Of a stretch of DNA of 40,062 nt, positions 23,880 to 32,858 are shown one piece after another. Origin of the DNA: Oleiphilaceae bacterium (lineage in GTDB: Bacteria; Pseudomonadota; Gammaproteobacteria; Pseudomonadales; Oleiphilaceae); contig JAGXLV010000021.1 in assembly GCA_018334495.1 (NCBI GenBank), forward strand, positions 1 to 40,062, in the 5' to 3' direction. The translations under genes were made by a program, and so were the position numbers. The notes beneath the pieces were generated by a model, which worked only from the letters and a program-made list of their open reading frames with translations, made no database searches and was not told the DNA's origin. The stretch's first letter is position 1. Each line of letters opens with the position of its first letter.

Positions 23880-24851
23880 ATGAAAGCAATTGCGGTGACT
23901 GATGACGGGTTAAGCTGGCAACCTCATCCGGATTTGCCGGGCCCGGACGAGGACGAAGTCCGCATCCGCGTGGCCTGGGCCGGGGTCAACCGCGCCGATC
24001 TGATGCAAAAAGCGGGGCAGTACCCGCCGCCGCCCGGCGCCTCGGACATTCTGGGGCTGGAAATCAGCGGAACCATCGCCGAAGTGGGTGCCAACGTCAC
24101 TCACTTCAAGGCCGGTGATCCGGTATGCGCCCTGCTCACCGGCGGCGGCTATGCCTCGCAGGTTGTGGTGGCAGCCGCTCAGGTTCTACCCATACCGCAA
24201 GGGCTGGACCTGAAGCAGGCGGCCGCCCTTCCGGAAGTCTTCGCGACGGCCTGGCTTAACCTTTATATGGAGGCCGCACTGGTCCCCGGTCAGCGTGTGC
24301 TGCTGCACGCAGCGGCCAGCGGCCTGGGCACGGCAGTGATACAACTGGCCAGGGCCATGGGTAACCCGGTATTTGCCACAGCCGGCAGCGATGACAAATT
24401 GGCGCTTTGCCGCCGTCTGGGTGCCGATGCCACCTGGAACCGTCACCAAGGCAGTTTTGTCGACGCAGTCAAAGACTGGGGCGGTGTCGACATGGTGCTC
24501 GACCCGGTTGGCGGCAGCTACATTGGCGAGGACCAGAAAGTACTGGAACCGGGTGGGCGCATTGTCCTGATCGGTTTGATGGGCGGGCTGAAAGCTGAGG
24601 TAGACCTCGGCCTCATGCTGGTCAAGCGTCAGCGTCTGATTGGCTCAACCCTGCGCGCCCAGCCTGTGGCGGTCAAAGGCGAGATTCTGGACGCGCTTTA
24701 TGAAGTGGTCTGGCCAAAATTAAGCAGTGGCGAAATTTCCCCGGTCATCGATCAGGCCTGGCCTGTTGTTGAAGCTGACAAGGCCCTGGCCTATGTCCAG
24801 AACAACAGTAACGCCGGCAAAGTGTTGCTGCAGATGCCCTCATCAACCTGA
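23880..24851 (+). CDS. NAD(P)H quinone oxidoreductase, PIG3/zeta-crystallin type
   Basis: A 323-residue medium-chain dehydrogenase/reductase without the zinc ligands of alcohol dehydrogenases. The start KAIAVTDDGLSWQPHPDLPG and the motifs VNRADLMQKAGQYPPPPGAS, LGLEISGTIAEVG and LLHAAASGLGTAVIQLARAM (nucleotide-binding turn) fit the PIG3 quinone oxidoreductase group. It likely reduces quinones or enals with NADPH in the cytosol. It follows the DJ-1 gene at 34 bases. The ribosome binding site is weak, and no other start fits the family's N-terminus better. Confidence 0.93.
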   Translation: MKAIAVTDDGLSWQPHPDLPGPDEDEVRIRVAWAGVNRADLMQKAGQYPPPPGASDILGLEISGTIAEVGANVTHFKAGDPVCALLTGGGYASQVVVAAAQVLPIPQGLDLKQAAALPEVFATAWLNLYMEAALVPGQRVLLHAAASGLGTAVIQLARAMGNPVFATAGSDDKLALCRRLGADATWNRHQGSFVDAVKDWGGVDMVLDPVGGSYIGEDQKVLEPGGRIVLIGLMGGLKAEVDLGLMLVKRQRLIGSTLRAQPVAVKGEILDALYEVVWPKLSSGEISPVIDQAWPVVEADKALAYVQNNSNAGKVLLQMPSST

Positions 24852-24880
24852 CAGCAACATCCAGCGCCGCTATCAGAGCG

Positions 24881-24886
24881 TATAAT
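24881..24886 (+). promoter_or_regulatory. -10 box upstream of the DCC protein gene
   Basis: A perfect TATAAT lies 27 bases before the ATG of the DCC-family gene. The -35 region at 17 bases (CATCCA) is poor. Confidence 0.4.
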
Positions 24887-24912
24887 GGCTTACGTGTCAC
24901 CCGGAGGTGCCT

Positions 24913-25272
24913 ATGGATACATTATATTACGACAGCCGCTGCCCGCTTTGCCGGCGGGAAATCACAACGCTCCAACGTCTGCAATCGGGGAATCTCGCGT
25001 TTGCCGACATTCACCAGCCACCGGAAGCCGGGGCGGAGCAGCCGTCCCGCGAGAGCCTGCTTCGGCGTCTGCACCTGCTGACCGAGGACGGCACCTGGCG
25101 CATCGGCCTTGAAGCCAATGTGCGGGCATGGTCCCACACCGGATTTGGTTGGTTGTTCAAACCGCTCCTGTGGCCCGGCATTCACACCGTGGCAAAACGG
25201 GTCTACGAACTCTGGGCTGACCGGCGCTACGATCGGCGTTATGGCTGTCAGTCCTGCGGCCTGGAAGACTAA
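24913..25272 (+). CDS. DCC family thiol-disulfide oxidoreductase-like protein (DUF393)
   Basis: A 119-residue protein whose N-terminus YYDSRCPLCRREITTLQRL carries the DxxCPxC motif that names the DCC family. By family, it is thioredoxin-like with an unknown substrate. A WRIGLEANVRAW segment, a hydrophobic stretch (LFKPLLWPGIHTVAKRVYELWA) and a C-terminal YGCQSCG with two more cysteines complete the usual layout. ATG at 24913 has GGAGG 6 bases upstream, which decides the start. Its TAA overlaps the ATG of the following lipoprotein gene. Confidence 0.92.
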   Translation: MDTLYYDSRCPLCRREITTLQRLQSGNLAFADIHQPPEAGAEQPSRESLLRRLHLLTEDGTWRIGLEANVRAWSHTGFGWLFKPLLWPGIHTVAKRVYELWADRRYDRRYGCQSCGLED

Positions 25273-26132
25273 TGGCACCCGGCTTCAGGCGCGCCGCCGG
25301 CGCGGGCGCCATATTTCTTCTGCTGGTGATTCTAGCGGGCTGCAGCTCGACTCGTCTGGCCTACCGTTACGCTGACTGGGGCATCGTCTGGTGGGTGGAG
25401 GATTATGTCACGCTCAGCAGCGCTCAGCGCGGCCAGTTGGAGCGGGACATCGACGAACTCCTGCAGTGGCATTGCCGGGAAGAATTGCCCCGTTACAGTC
25501 GGTGGCTGACCGATCTGGAAACCGGAGTCGCAACCGGCGCCCTGAACCACAGCAAGATTGCCCGCCATCAGGCTGAGCTTTTCCAGCGCCTGGACAGTCT
25601 TTTAGTGGCCGTAACGCCAGCTGCAGTCAGTCTGCTGGCGAGCCTGAACGACAGCCAGATCGAAGAACTGACACAGTCGATGGCGGAGGATCAGCGCGAA
25701 AAAGAGCAGGAATATCTCAATCCCGACCCAAGAAAGCAGCGCCTGGCGCGGGCCGAGCGTGTCCGCGAGCGCGCCGAAAAACGGTTGGGAAACCTGAACA
25801 ACCCGCAGCGCCAGCTGATCGCAACCTGGAACCGCGAGCGCGGTGACCAGACGCGTGTCTGGCTGGAAAGTCGTGAGCGTTGGCAAGCGGCTTTGCTAGA
25901 GGCACTGGCAGACCGCAAAAGCGCCGGTTTTACCGACCGCATCGAGGGTTTGATCCAAAGCCCGGGGAACGTCATGGGAGCTCCCTATCGCGCCATGGCC
26001 GCAGACAGCCGGGCCGCGCTCACTGACCTCGCGGCCGATCTGCTGGCCACCGCGGACAGGGAGCAACGCCGTCACCTTACCGGCCAGCTGGCCGAGCTAA
26101 GGCGTGATTTCAACGCGCTCAGCTGCCGGTAA
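25272..26132 (+). CDS. DUF6279-type lipoprotein
   Basis: A 286-residue protein with a lipoprotein signal peptide: a hydrophobic run, then the lipobox LAGCSST with the modified cysteine at about residue 24. The mature part begins RLAYRYADWGIVWWVEDYVTLSSAQR, as in the DUF6279 family. A long, charged, helix-rich domain follows with EDQREKEQEYLNPDP and repeated R/E patterns that suggest coiled coil. The function is unknown. The start overlaps the DCC stop by one base (TAATG), so the two are translationally coupled. The 3' end overlaps the convergent fghA by 14 bases. Confidence 0.88.
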   Translation: MAPGFRRAAGAGAIFLLLVILAGCSSTRLAYRYADWGIVWWVEDYVTLSSAQRGQLERDIDELLQWHCREELPRYSRWLTDLETGVATGALNHSKIARHQAELFQRLDSLLVAVTPAAVSLLASLNDSQIEELTQSMAEDQREKEQEYLNPDPRKQRLARAERVRERAEKRLGNLNNPQRQLIATWNRERGDQTRVWLESRERWQAALLEALADRKSAGFTDRIEGLIQSPGNVMGAPYRAMAADSRAALTDLAADLLATADREQRRHLTGQLAELRRDFNALSCR

Positions 26133-26970
26133 TCCCGAGCGCGCGGGCGTGATGGTCAAGATGCTCATCAATAAACGAAGCGATAAAAAAGTAACTGTGG
26201 TCATAGCCCCGATGCATTCTCAGGCGAACGGGATGATGAACCTTTTCACAGGTATCCGCCAATGTTTCCGGATGCAGTTGCTCCGACAGAAAGTCATCCG
26301 CTGTGCCCTGGTCGATCAACAACTGCAACTTCTCGGGCGCGCCGGGCACCAGTAAAGTGGCGTCCCATTCTGCCCAGGCTTCGCGGTCCTCGCCCAGGTA
26401 ACCGGAAAATGCCTTGATTCCCCACGGGCATTCCGAAGGGTGGCAGACGGGCGCAAAGGCCGACACCGACGCATAGCGGCCCGGGTTTCTCAGGGCCGCT
26501 ACCAAGGCGCCATGGCCCCCCATGGAGTGGCCGCTGATGGACCTCAGGTGCGATACCGGCAGTGATTTTTCCACCAGCGCGGGCAACTCCTCCACGACAT
26601 AATCGTGCATCCGGTAATGCCGGGACCAGGGCTCCTGAGTCGCATTGAGATAAAACCCGGCACCGCTGCCGAAATCATAACTGTCATCTTCGCCGGGCAG
26701 ATTCACGCCTCGGGGACTGGTGTCCGGGCAGACAATCGCCATGCCCAGTTGCGCGGCGCGGCGATGGGCGCCGGCTTTTTGCATGAAATTCTGGTCCGTG
26801 CAGGTCAGGCCCGACAACCAGTAAAGCACAGGCACCGGTTGTGGCGTGTTTTTGACCGCTTTGGGTGGCAGAAACACCGAAAATTCCATCTCGCAGTCGA
26901 GTACTTCGGAACGGTGCCGGTAACGCCGATGTTCGCCGTCGAAACTCAGGTTGCTGGCAATCTGTTCCAT
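26119..26970 (-). CDS. fghA: S-formylglutathione hydrolase
   Basis: A 283-residue serine esterase of the esterase-D family that splits S-formylglutathione into formate and glutathione, the second step of glutathione-dependent formaldehyde removal. Motifs are FLPPKAVKN and VLYWLSGLTCTDQNFMQKAG near the N-terminus, CPDTSPRG, SGHSMGGHGAL with the nucleophile serine, FLSEQLHPE, and HRGYDHSYFFIASFIDEHL with the catalytic histidine. It lies 8 bases after frmA on the same strand, as in the usual operon. Its stop lies inside the end of the convergent lipoprotein gene. Confidence 0.97.
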   Translation of the reverse strand: MEQIASNLSFDGEHRRYRHRSEVLDCEMEFSVFLPPKAVKNTPQPVPVLYWLSGLTCTDQNFMQKAGAHRRAAQLGMAIVCPDTSPRGVNLPGEDDSYDFGSGAGFYLNATQEPWSRHYRMHDYVVEELPALVEKSLPVSHLRSISGHSMGGHGALVAALRNPGRYASVSAFAPVCHPSECPWGIKAFSGYLGEDREAWAEWDATLLVPGAPEKLQLLIDQGTADDFLSEQLHPETLADTCEKVHHPVRLRMHRGYDHSYFFIASFIDEHLDHHARALGITGS

Positions 26971-26978
26971 GGTTCGCC

Positions 26979-28094
<1,116 letters not shown>

Positions 28095-28168
28095 TTATCC
28101 CTTTTCGGTAACTAAATGGGTTTATCGGTTGACCTGCGGACAAAAGGGCCGGCACAGGCGCGGTCATC

Positions 28169-28591
28169 TCATTCCGCGGTTATATGCTTGGGCAAATCCA
28201 TGACCGAGCGCGCAAGTTCGGCCAGTATCGCTGTGCGGGTTACGATACCCACCAACCGGCCGTGATCGACGACCGGAAAGACTTTGGGTTTGCCATGCCC
28301 CAGATTTTGGGCCACGTCCACAATGTCCATTTCGGGGCTGATGGTGATCGGCTCTTTAAACATCACATCGTCCACAACCGGATCGCCTTCGCCGTGGTAG
28401 CTACTCACCAAGAGAGCATGAATACAATCCTGTTCCGACACGAAACCCAGAACCTTGCGCCGTGAGTCCACGACAGGCAGGCCACTGACATGATTGGTCA
28501 GGAGGATTTTAACCACCTTGGTCAAAGGAGTGCCGCAGCGGATTGGTTCAATATGGTTCCACATGACATCGGACGCTTTGACTGAGCGCAT
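28169..28591 (-). CDS. CBS domain pair protein
   Basis: A 140-residue stand-alone protein made of two CBS motifs. The first (about 1-70) includes TPLTKVVKILLTNHVSGLPVVDSRRKVLG; the second (about 78-135) has ISPEMDIVDVAQNLGHGKPKVFPVVD. Such pairs bind adenine nucleotides and act as energy or second-messenger sensors for unknown partners. The frame extends upstream to 28726, but ATG at 28591 with AGGAGG 8-9 bases before it is the natural start, and the upstream part is not protein-like. It lies 80 bases upstream of frmA on the same strand and is divergent from gloA. Confidence 0.9.
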   Translation of the reverse strand: MRSVKASDVMWNHIEPIRCGTPLTKVVKILLTNHVSGLPVVDSRRKVLGFVSEQDCIHALLVSSYHGEGDPVVDDVMFKEPITISPEMDIVDVAQNLGHGKPKVFPVVDHGRLVGIVTRTAILAELARSVMDLPKHITAE

Positions 28592-28751
28592 CAGGCTCCC
28601 TCCTTCAATAAAAGCCGGACTTTTGTTTTCTAACCCTAGGCAATAGGGGGCATAAACGCGAAATACAAAATAGAAATAACTGCGATAGCGACAAAGAACT
28701 GGCCAGCGCTCTCGCCACCAGTTCATGATCCCGCACGACTTACAGTACAGT

Positions 28752-28767
28752 TTGTATCAGCATACAG
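28752..28767 (-). promoter_or_regulatory. weak LexA-like palindrome in the CBS / gloA divergent gap
   Basis: On the minus strand CTGT-ATGCTGAT-ACAA matches the enterobacterial-type LexA frame CTGT-N8-ACAG except for the last base. It lies 55 bases before the gloA start. One half-site mismatch and a poor AT core make this a candidate only. Confidence 0.2.
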
Positions 28768-28821
28768 TAACCTGCATGGTTTTCGTCATCATTCTCTCAA
28801 GCTCGAATAAGGAGCCTGTCA

Positions 28822-29262
28822 ATGCAATACCTTCATACCATGATTCGCGTCAGCGACCTGGATGCGTCCCTCAAGTTTTATTGCGACCTTTTGGGGCTGG
28901 AGGAAGTGCGGCGGCGAGACAGTGAGCGCGGGCGCTTTACCCTGGTATTCCTGACGGCTCCGGAAGACCGTGAGCGCGCCCTGGAGGATGGCGCACCCAT
29001 GATTGAATTAACCTGTAACTGGGACCCGGAAGAGTACGGCGGCGGCCGCAACTTTGGTCACTTGGCGTATCGGGTGGATAACATCTATGACTTATGTGAG
29101 CACCTGCAAAAAGGCGGCGTGGTCATCAATCGGCCGCCCAGGGATGGCCGCATGGCGTTTGTTCGCTCGCCGGACAACATTTCCATTGAGCTGCTGCAAA
29201 AAGGTGAGCCACTGGAACCCCGAGAGCCCTGGCTGAGTATGGAAAACACGGGCACCTGGTAG
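28822..29262 (+). CDS. gloA: lactoylglutathione lyase (glyoxalase I), VOC family
   Basis: A 146-residue metalloenzyme that turns the methylglyoxal-glutathione hemithioacetal into S-lactoylglutathione. Motifs are the N-terminal [22 protein letters not shown] with a metal histidine, [30 protein letters not shown] with a glutamate and a histidine, and [12 protein letters not shown] with the last glutamate. AAGGAG lies 6-7 bases before the ATG. It is slightly longer than the 127-135 residues of typical forms, through a [17 protein letters not shown] tail. Its location near frmA-fghA groups two glutathione-based aldehyde detoxification systems. Confidence 0.95.
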   Translation: MQYLHTMIRVSDLDASLKFYCDLLGLEEVRRRDSERGRFTLVFLTAPEDRERALEDGAPMIELTCNWDPEEYGGGRNFGHLAYRVDNIYDLCEHLQKGGVVINRPPRDGRMAFVRSPDNISIELLQKGEPLEPREPWLSMENTGTW

Positions 29263-29268
29263 GTTCCG

Positions 29269-30240
29269 TCATTCTGCCCCGCTCGGGACGCCGGACAATT
29301 CCCGCTCGGGCGCGACCCGCCCGCCGCTGATCACCGCCAGGCTGATAGCCGCGATATCCGCCAGGAGCGCTTCCGGCAAATCATGGCCCATGCCTCTGAT
29401 CTTCTCCAGGCGGGCATGGGGGAGCAAGTCCTTGAGCTCGTCTGCCGCCACAGGCCTGATGAGAGGATCGTCGCTGCCGTGGATGATCACAGTATCGGCG
29501 TTGATGCGACGGGTGGTGGACGTCAAGCTACCTGTGGCCATGATCGCCCGCATCTGACGCCGAATGCCAGCGGGATCAAAGCTGCGGCGGTAATCCCGCA
29601 GAAGCCGGGCACGGAGTTCCTCTTCCCGGGGCGGGTAGTCAGGACTCCCTATAACATTCCAGAACATCAGCCCACGCTCGACGACGGTCTCTTCATCGAG
29701 GCCTTTTGCACTCATGCCGGCAAGCTTCAGGATCACTCCAGGCTTTGGCAGGGGCAGCTTTGGACTGTTCGTAGAGGTCATTATCAGCGTCAGGCTGCGA
29801 ACCCGCGCCGGGAAAATAGCCGCCAGTAACTGGGCGATCATGCCACCCATGGAAACCCCCACAACGTGGACACTGTCCAGGTCCAGAGCCTCGATCAGGC
29901 AGGCGGTGTCCTCCGCCATGTCATGGAGCGTATAGGGGGCATCAATCGACATGCCGAGGCGGTGCCTGGCCATCACCATGATCGGATGGCCTGTCAGACG
30001 CTCGTCAATATGGCTGGACAGTCCGATATCGCGGTTGTCGAAACAGATCACCCGGTAACCCGCCTCGGCATAAATGTTCAGCAGATTTTCCGGCCAGAGC
30101 GTCAGCTGGGCGGCCAGACCCATAATAAAAAGCACCGGCTCTCCTGAGGGGTCGCCCCGGGTTTCGACGCAAAAGGCCAGGCCGTTGGCATGGACGTAAC
30201 GGCTTTGCGGTTCAGTTGGACTCGTCTCTTTCATGTTCAT
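29269..30240 (-). CDS. alpha/beta hydrolase
   Basis: A 323-residue alpha/beta-hydrolase-fold protein. The oxyanion-hole region is VLFIMGLAAQLTLWPE, then CFDNRDIGLSS, the nucleophile elbow HVVGVSMGGMIAQLLA with serine, the acid in VIIHGSDDPLIRP and the histidine in IRGMGHDLP. It resembles esterases or lipases of general alpha/beta-hydrolase annotation; the substrate is unknown. No signal peptide is seen, so it is cytoplasmic. An alternative ATG two codons in (30234) exists. It is convergent with gloA (6 bases between stops) and diverges from the peroxiredoxin gene. Confidence 0.92.
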   Translation of the reverse strand: MNMKETSPTEPQSRYVHANGLAFCVETRGDPSGEPVLFIMGLAAQLTLWPENLLNIYAEAGYRVICFDNRDIGLSSHIDERLTGHPIMVMARHRLGMSIDAPYTLHDMAEDTACLIEALDLDSVHVVGVSMGGMIAQLLAAIFPARVRSLTLIMTSTNSPKLPLPKPGVILKLAGMSAKGLDEETVVERGLMFWNVIGSPDYPPREEELRARLLRDYRRSFDPAGIRRQMRAIMATGSLTSTTRRINADTVIIHGSDDPLIRPVAADELKDLLPHARLEKIRGMGHDLPEALLADIAAISLAVISGGRVAPERELSGVPSGAE

Positions 30241-30610
30241 GTCGGCGCTCTTGTCGTATCAGACCTTCAGCCTATCCGATCAACGGCGATCTGTTTACCG
30301 CATAATGATATGCTTACACAAAGTTACCGGGGCAACGGCAACCGTTTTGGCATCAGGGCATTGAAAAATCCACTGTTTTCTTTGATGGAAGTTTCCGGCC
30401 TGATACTGCGTGTTATATTTTTAGTACGAGAAAGTTTAAATACAAAGGCTCAAGCCCCTTGGTTTTGCAGGGCCAAAGCACTATCTCGGTCGTACCGAGA
30501 AGCCAAAGGGAAACGAAACAACCGTTGCCCGAAAAAACCACATTTGTAATTTTACAAGGCAGGCAGCGTGTCGCTGGCTGCCGCTTGTGTTCCATGTAGG
30601 AGGAGTAGTT
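30241..30610. promoter_or_regulatory. 370-base divergent control region before the peroxiredoxin gene
   Basis: AT-richer than its surroundings and without a gene. It contains an inverted repeat GCATA-ATGA-TATGC (30300-30313), a possible -10 TATATT (30414-30419) with a poor -35, a hairpin CTCGG-TCGTA-CCGAG (30484-30498), a palindrome TTGTAA-TT-TTACAA (30544-30557), and a strong hairpin just before the ribosome binding site. The segment 30440-30530 reads like a folded leader but matches no riboswitch class that I know. A poor -35 with nearby palindromes would fit an activator such as OxyR; this is inference. Confidence 0.45.
30554..30588 (+). promoter_or_regulatory. hairpin immediately upstream of the peroxiredoxin ribosome binding site
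   Basis: GGCAGGCAGCG-TGT-CGCTGGCTGCC (30558-30582) forms an 11 bp stem with one mismatch and a 3-base loop. It can be extended by ACAAG/CTTGT. It ends about 9 bases before the AGGAGGAG at 30598-30605. There is no U run, so a role in mRNA stability or translation is more likely than termination. Confidence 0.5.
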
Positions 30611-31264
30611 ATGACATTACGTCTGGGTGATCCCGCACCGGATTTTGAACAGGATTCCACCGAAGGTACGATCCACTTCCACGAGTGGCTCGGTGACAGC
30701 TGGGGCATTCTGTTTTCCCACCCCGCTGACTTCACTCCGGTATGCACCACGGAGTTGGGCCTGACCGCCAAACTGAAAGATGAATTCGCGCGGCGCAACG
30801 TCAAGGCCATCGCCCTGAGTGTTGATCCGGTCGAATCCCACGGCGACTGGGTCAAGGACATCAACGAGACCCAGGGCTGCACGGTGAATTTCCCGATCAT
30901 TGCGGATCACGACAAAAAAGTGTCTCAGCTGTATGACATGATTCACCCCAACGCCAGCGCCACCCTGACCGTGCGCTCGCTGTTCGTGATTGACCCAAAC
31001 AAAAAAGTCCGTCTGATGATCACTTACCCCGCCAGCACCGGGCGCAACTTCAACGAAGTTCTTCGGGTAGTGGATTCGTTGCAACTGACAGAAGAACACA
31101 AGGTCGCGACCCCGGGCAACTGGGAGCGTGGCGAAGACGTTGTGATTGTACCTTCCCTGCAGGATGAGCAGGAGATCAAGCAGCGCTTTCCCAAGGGCTA
31201 CAAAGCTGTCAGGCCCTATCTGCGCATGACGCCCGACCCCAAGACCAACTGGGGCGGCGAATAA
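30611..31264 (+). CDS. 1-Cys peroxiredoxin (Prx6 type)
   Basis: A 217-residue thiol peroxidase reducing hydrogen peroxide and organic hydroperoxides. The peroxidatic cysteine is C45 in HPADFTPVCTTELG, with the conserved histidine and threonine of the Prx6 group. LTVRSLFVIDPNKKVRLMITYPASTGRNFNE and the C-terminal dimer domain with PYLRMTPDPK confirm the type. There is no classical resolving cysteine in the C-terminal arm. ATG at 30611 follows a very strong AGGAGGAG 5-6 bases upstream, which with the structured leader points to high expression. A strong terminator follows. Confidence 0.96.
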   Translation: MTLRLGDPAPDFEQDSTEGTIHFHEWLGDSWGILFSHPADFTPVCTTELGLTAKLKDEFARRNVKAIALSVDPVESHGDWVKDINETQGCTVNFPIIADHDKKVSQLYDMIHPNASATLTVRSLFVIDPNKKVRLMITYPASTGRNFNEVLRVVDSLQLTEEHKVATPGNWERGEDVVIVPSLQDEQEIKQRFPKGYKAVRPYLRMTPDPKTNWGGE

Positions 31265-31297
31265 AGTCGCGGATGCCGCCGTAACCAGGGCGGGCAT

Positions 31298-31336
31298 AAA
31301 AAAACCGGCGGGGCTCTGGCTCCGGCCGGTTTTTTT
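31298..31336. terminator. bidirectional intrinsic terminator between prx and metQ
   Basis: AAAAAAACCGGC (31298-31309) and GCCGGTTTTTTT (31325-31336) form a 12 bp stem including the A/T runs, giving a U run on either strand. It serves the rightward peroxiredoxin gene and the leftward metNIQ operon. Confidence 0.92.
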
Positions 31337-31371
31337 GTGGGTAACTCCTGGGGTTCAGGCGTCGGCTCTGA

Positions 31372-32151
31372 TTAAAACGCCGGAACCACAGCGCCCTCGT
31401 AGGTGACCTTGATGTACTCACGAACCGCTTCCGATGTCAGGGCATCCGCCAGCTTCCGGATGGCGGGGTCATCGCTGTTGCCTTCCCGCGTGACCAGCAC
31501 ATTGACGTAAGGCGACTCGGCGCCTTCAAGGATCAGTGCGTCTTCGGTGGGGTTGAGCCCGGCTTCCAGGGCGTAGTTGGTGTTGATCATTGCCACTGCC
31601 ACCTGGTCAAGAATGCGCGGCAGGGTGGCCGCTTCCAGCTCATAGAATTCGAGGTTTTTGGGGTTTTCCGCAATATCCCGGGGCGTGGCCGTAATCTTGC
31701 TGTCGTCTTTCAGGGTGATCAGGCCGGCTTCCTGAAGCAGCAGCAAGGCGCGGCCGCCATTGGTGGGATCGTTGGGAATGGCGATGGTCGCGCCCTCCTC
31801 CACCTGATCCAGTGAGTCGATTTTGCGGGAATAGGCTCCGAATGGCTCAATGTGTACGCCGACCACACTCACCAGACTGGTGTCACGGCCCTCGTTGAAG
31901 GACTCAAGGTAGGGCTGATGCTGAAAGAAATTGGCGTCCATCCGGCCTTCGGCGACCTGAACGTTTGGTTGCACGTAATCCGTGAACACTTTGACATCCA
32001 GTTCAACGCCCTGCTCTGCCAGGGCGGGCTGAATGAATGTCAGAATTTCAGCATGAGGCACGGCGGTGGCGGCAACACTGAGTTTTTCCGCGGCCTGGAC
32101 TGAAAATGCCGAGGCCAGCGCGAGGGCGGCAACAAACGGAGTCAATTTCAT
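31372..32151 (-). CDS. metQ: methionine ABC transporter substrate-binding protein MetQ
   Basis: A 259-residue periplasmic binding protein for methionine. It has a signal peptide (MKLTPFVAALALASAFSVQA) cut before AEKL. Family motifs are PHAEILTFIQP, YVQPNVQVAEGRMDANFFQHQPYL, AIPNDPTNGGRALLLLQEAGLI, and AMINTNYALEAGLNP. Unlike the enterobacterial lipoprotein forms, no lipobox cysteine is present, so it should be free in the periplasm. It is last in the metN-metI-metQ operon, ending at a bidirectional terminator. Confidence 0.95.
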   Translation of the reverse strand: MKLTPFVAALALASAFSVQAAEKLSVAATAVPHAEILTFIQPALAEQGVELDVKVFTDYVQPNVQVAEGRMDANFFQHQPYLESFNEGRDTSLVSVVGVHIEPFGAYSRKIDSLDQVEEGATIAIPNDPTNGGRALLLLQEAGLITLKDDSKITATPRDIAENPKNLEFYELEAATLPRILDQVAVAMINTNYALEAGLNPTEDALILEGAESPYVNVLVTREGNSDDPAIRKLADALTSEAVREYIKVTYEGAVVPAF

Positions 32152-32192
32152 AATAAACCTCTGGTTTGGGTGTCGAATGTGGGTGTCGAAAT

Positions 32193-32858
32193 CTAGCGCC
32201 GGCTGAAATAAAGCACCAGACGGTCACCGAGCATTTGCAGCAGCTGAACAAAGATGACCAGCAGCGCCACGGTAATGATCATCACGTCGGTCTGGAATCG
32301 TTGATAACCGAAGCGTATGGCTAGGTCACCCAGCCCCCCGCCGCCCACAACGCCGGACATGGCGGCATAGGACACCAGCGTAATCGCCGTCACGGTGATA
32401 CCGGCGATGATACCGGGCATGGCTTCGGGCAACAGGGCCCCGAGTACCACCTGACGCACGCTGGCGCCCATGGCGCGGGTTGCCTCAATGATGCCACGAT
32501 CCACCTCCCGTAACGAGGTTTCCACCAGGCGGGCGAAAAAGGGCGCGCCCCCCGCGACCAGCGGAGGTATGGCGCCGGCCACGCCCAGCGAAGTGCCTAT
32601 AAGCATGACCGTCACCGGGATCATCACAATCAGCAGGATGATGAAGGGCACCGAGCGCAGGATATTGACCACAAAGGACAGCACCGCGTAGGCGACGGGT
32701 TGCTCAAGAAGCTGGCGCTTTCCGGTCAGGAACAGCAACACCCCCACCGGCAAACCGATCAGCACGCTGAACAGCAGTGACAGCCCGACCATCACCAGGG
32801 TTTCCCAGCTGGCTCCGCCAATTTCGTTCCAGTTCACGTTCGTCAGCAGTTCTTCCAT
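32193..32858 (-). CDS. metI: methionine ABC transporter permease MetI
   Basis: A 221-residue inner-membrane permease with about five hydrophobic helices. Recognised segments are NIGGASWETL-like start (NEIGGASWETLVMVGLS), VVNILRSVPFIILLI, and the coupling EAA loop EATRAMGASVRQVVLGALLPEAMPG, followed by GDLAIRFGYQRFQTDVM. It forms the channel served by MetN and MetQ. It overlaps the last base of metN, so both are coupled. Confidence 0.96.
   Translation of the reverse strand: MEELLTNVNWNEIGGASWETLVMVGLSLLFSVLIGLPVGVLLFLTGKRQLLEQPVAYAVLSFVVNILRSVPFIILLIVMIPVTVMLIGTSLGVAGAIPPLVAGGAPFFARLVETSLREVDRGIIEATRAMGASVRQVVLGALLPEAMPGIIAGITVTAITLVSYAAMSGVVGGGGLGDLAIRFGYQRFQTDVMIITVALLVIFVQLLQMLGDRLVLYFSRR

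Noticed and set aside
30440..30530. A c-di-GMP (GEMM) riboswitch before the peroxiredoxin gene
   Set aside because: The segment contains GC-rich hairpins and a GCCAAAG word, but the CACGCACAG and GCAAAGCC elements of GEMM are not in the right order or spacing.
30617..31297. A 226-codon open frame opposite the peroxiredoxin
   Set aside because: Antisense shadow; the peroxiredoxin has a strong ribosome binding site and catalytic motif.
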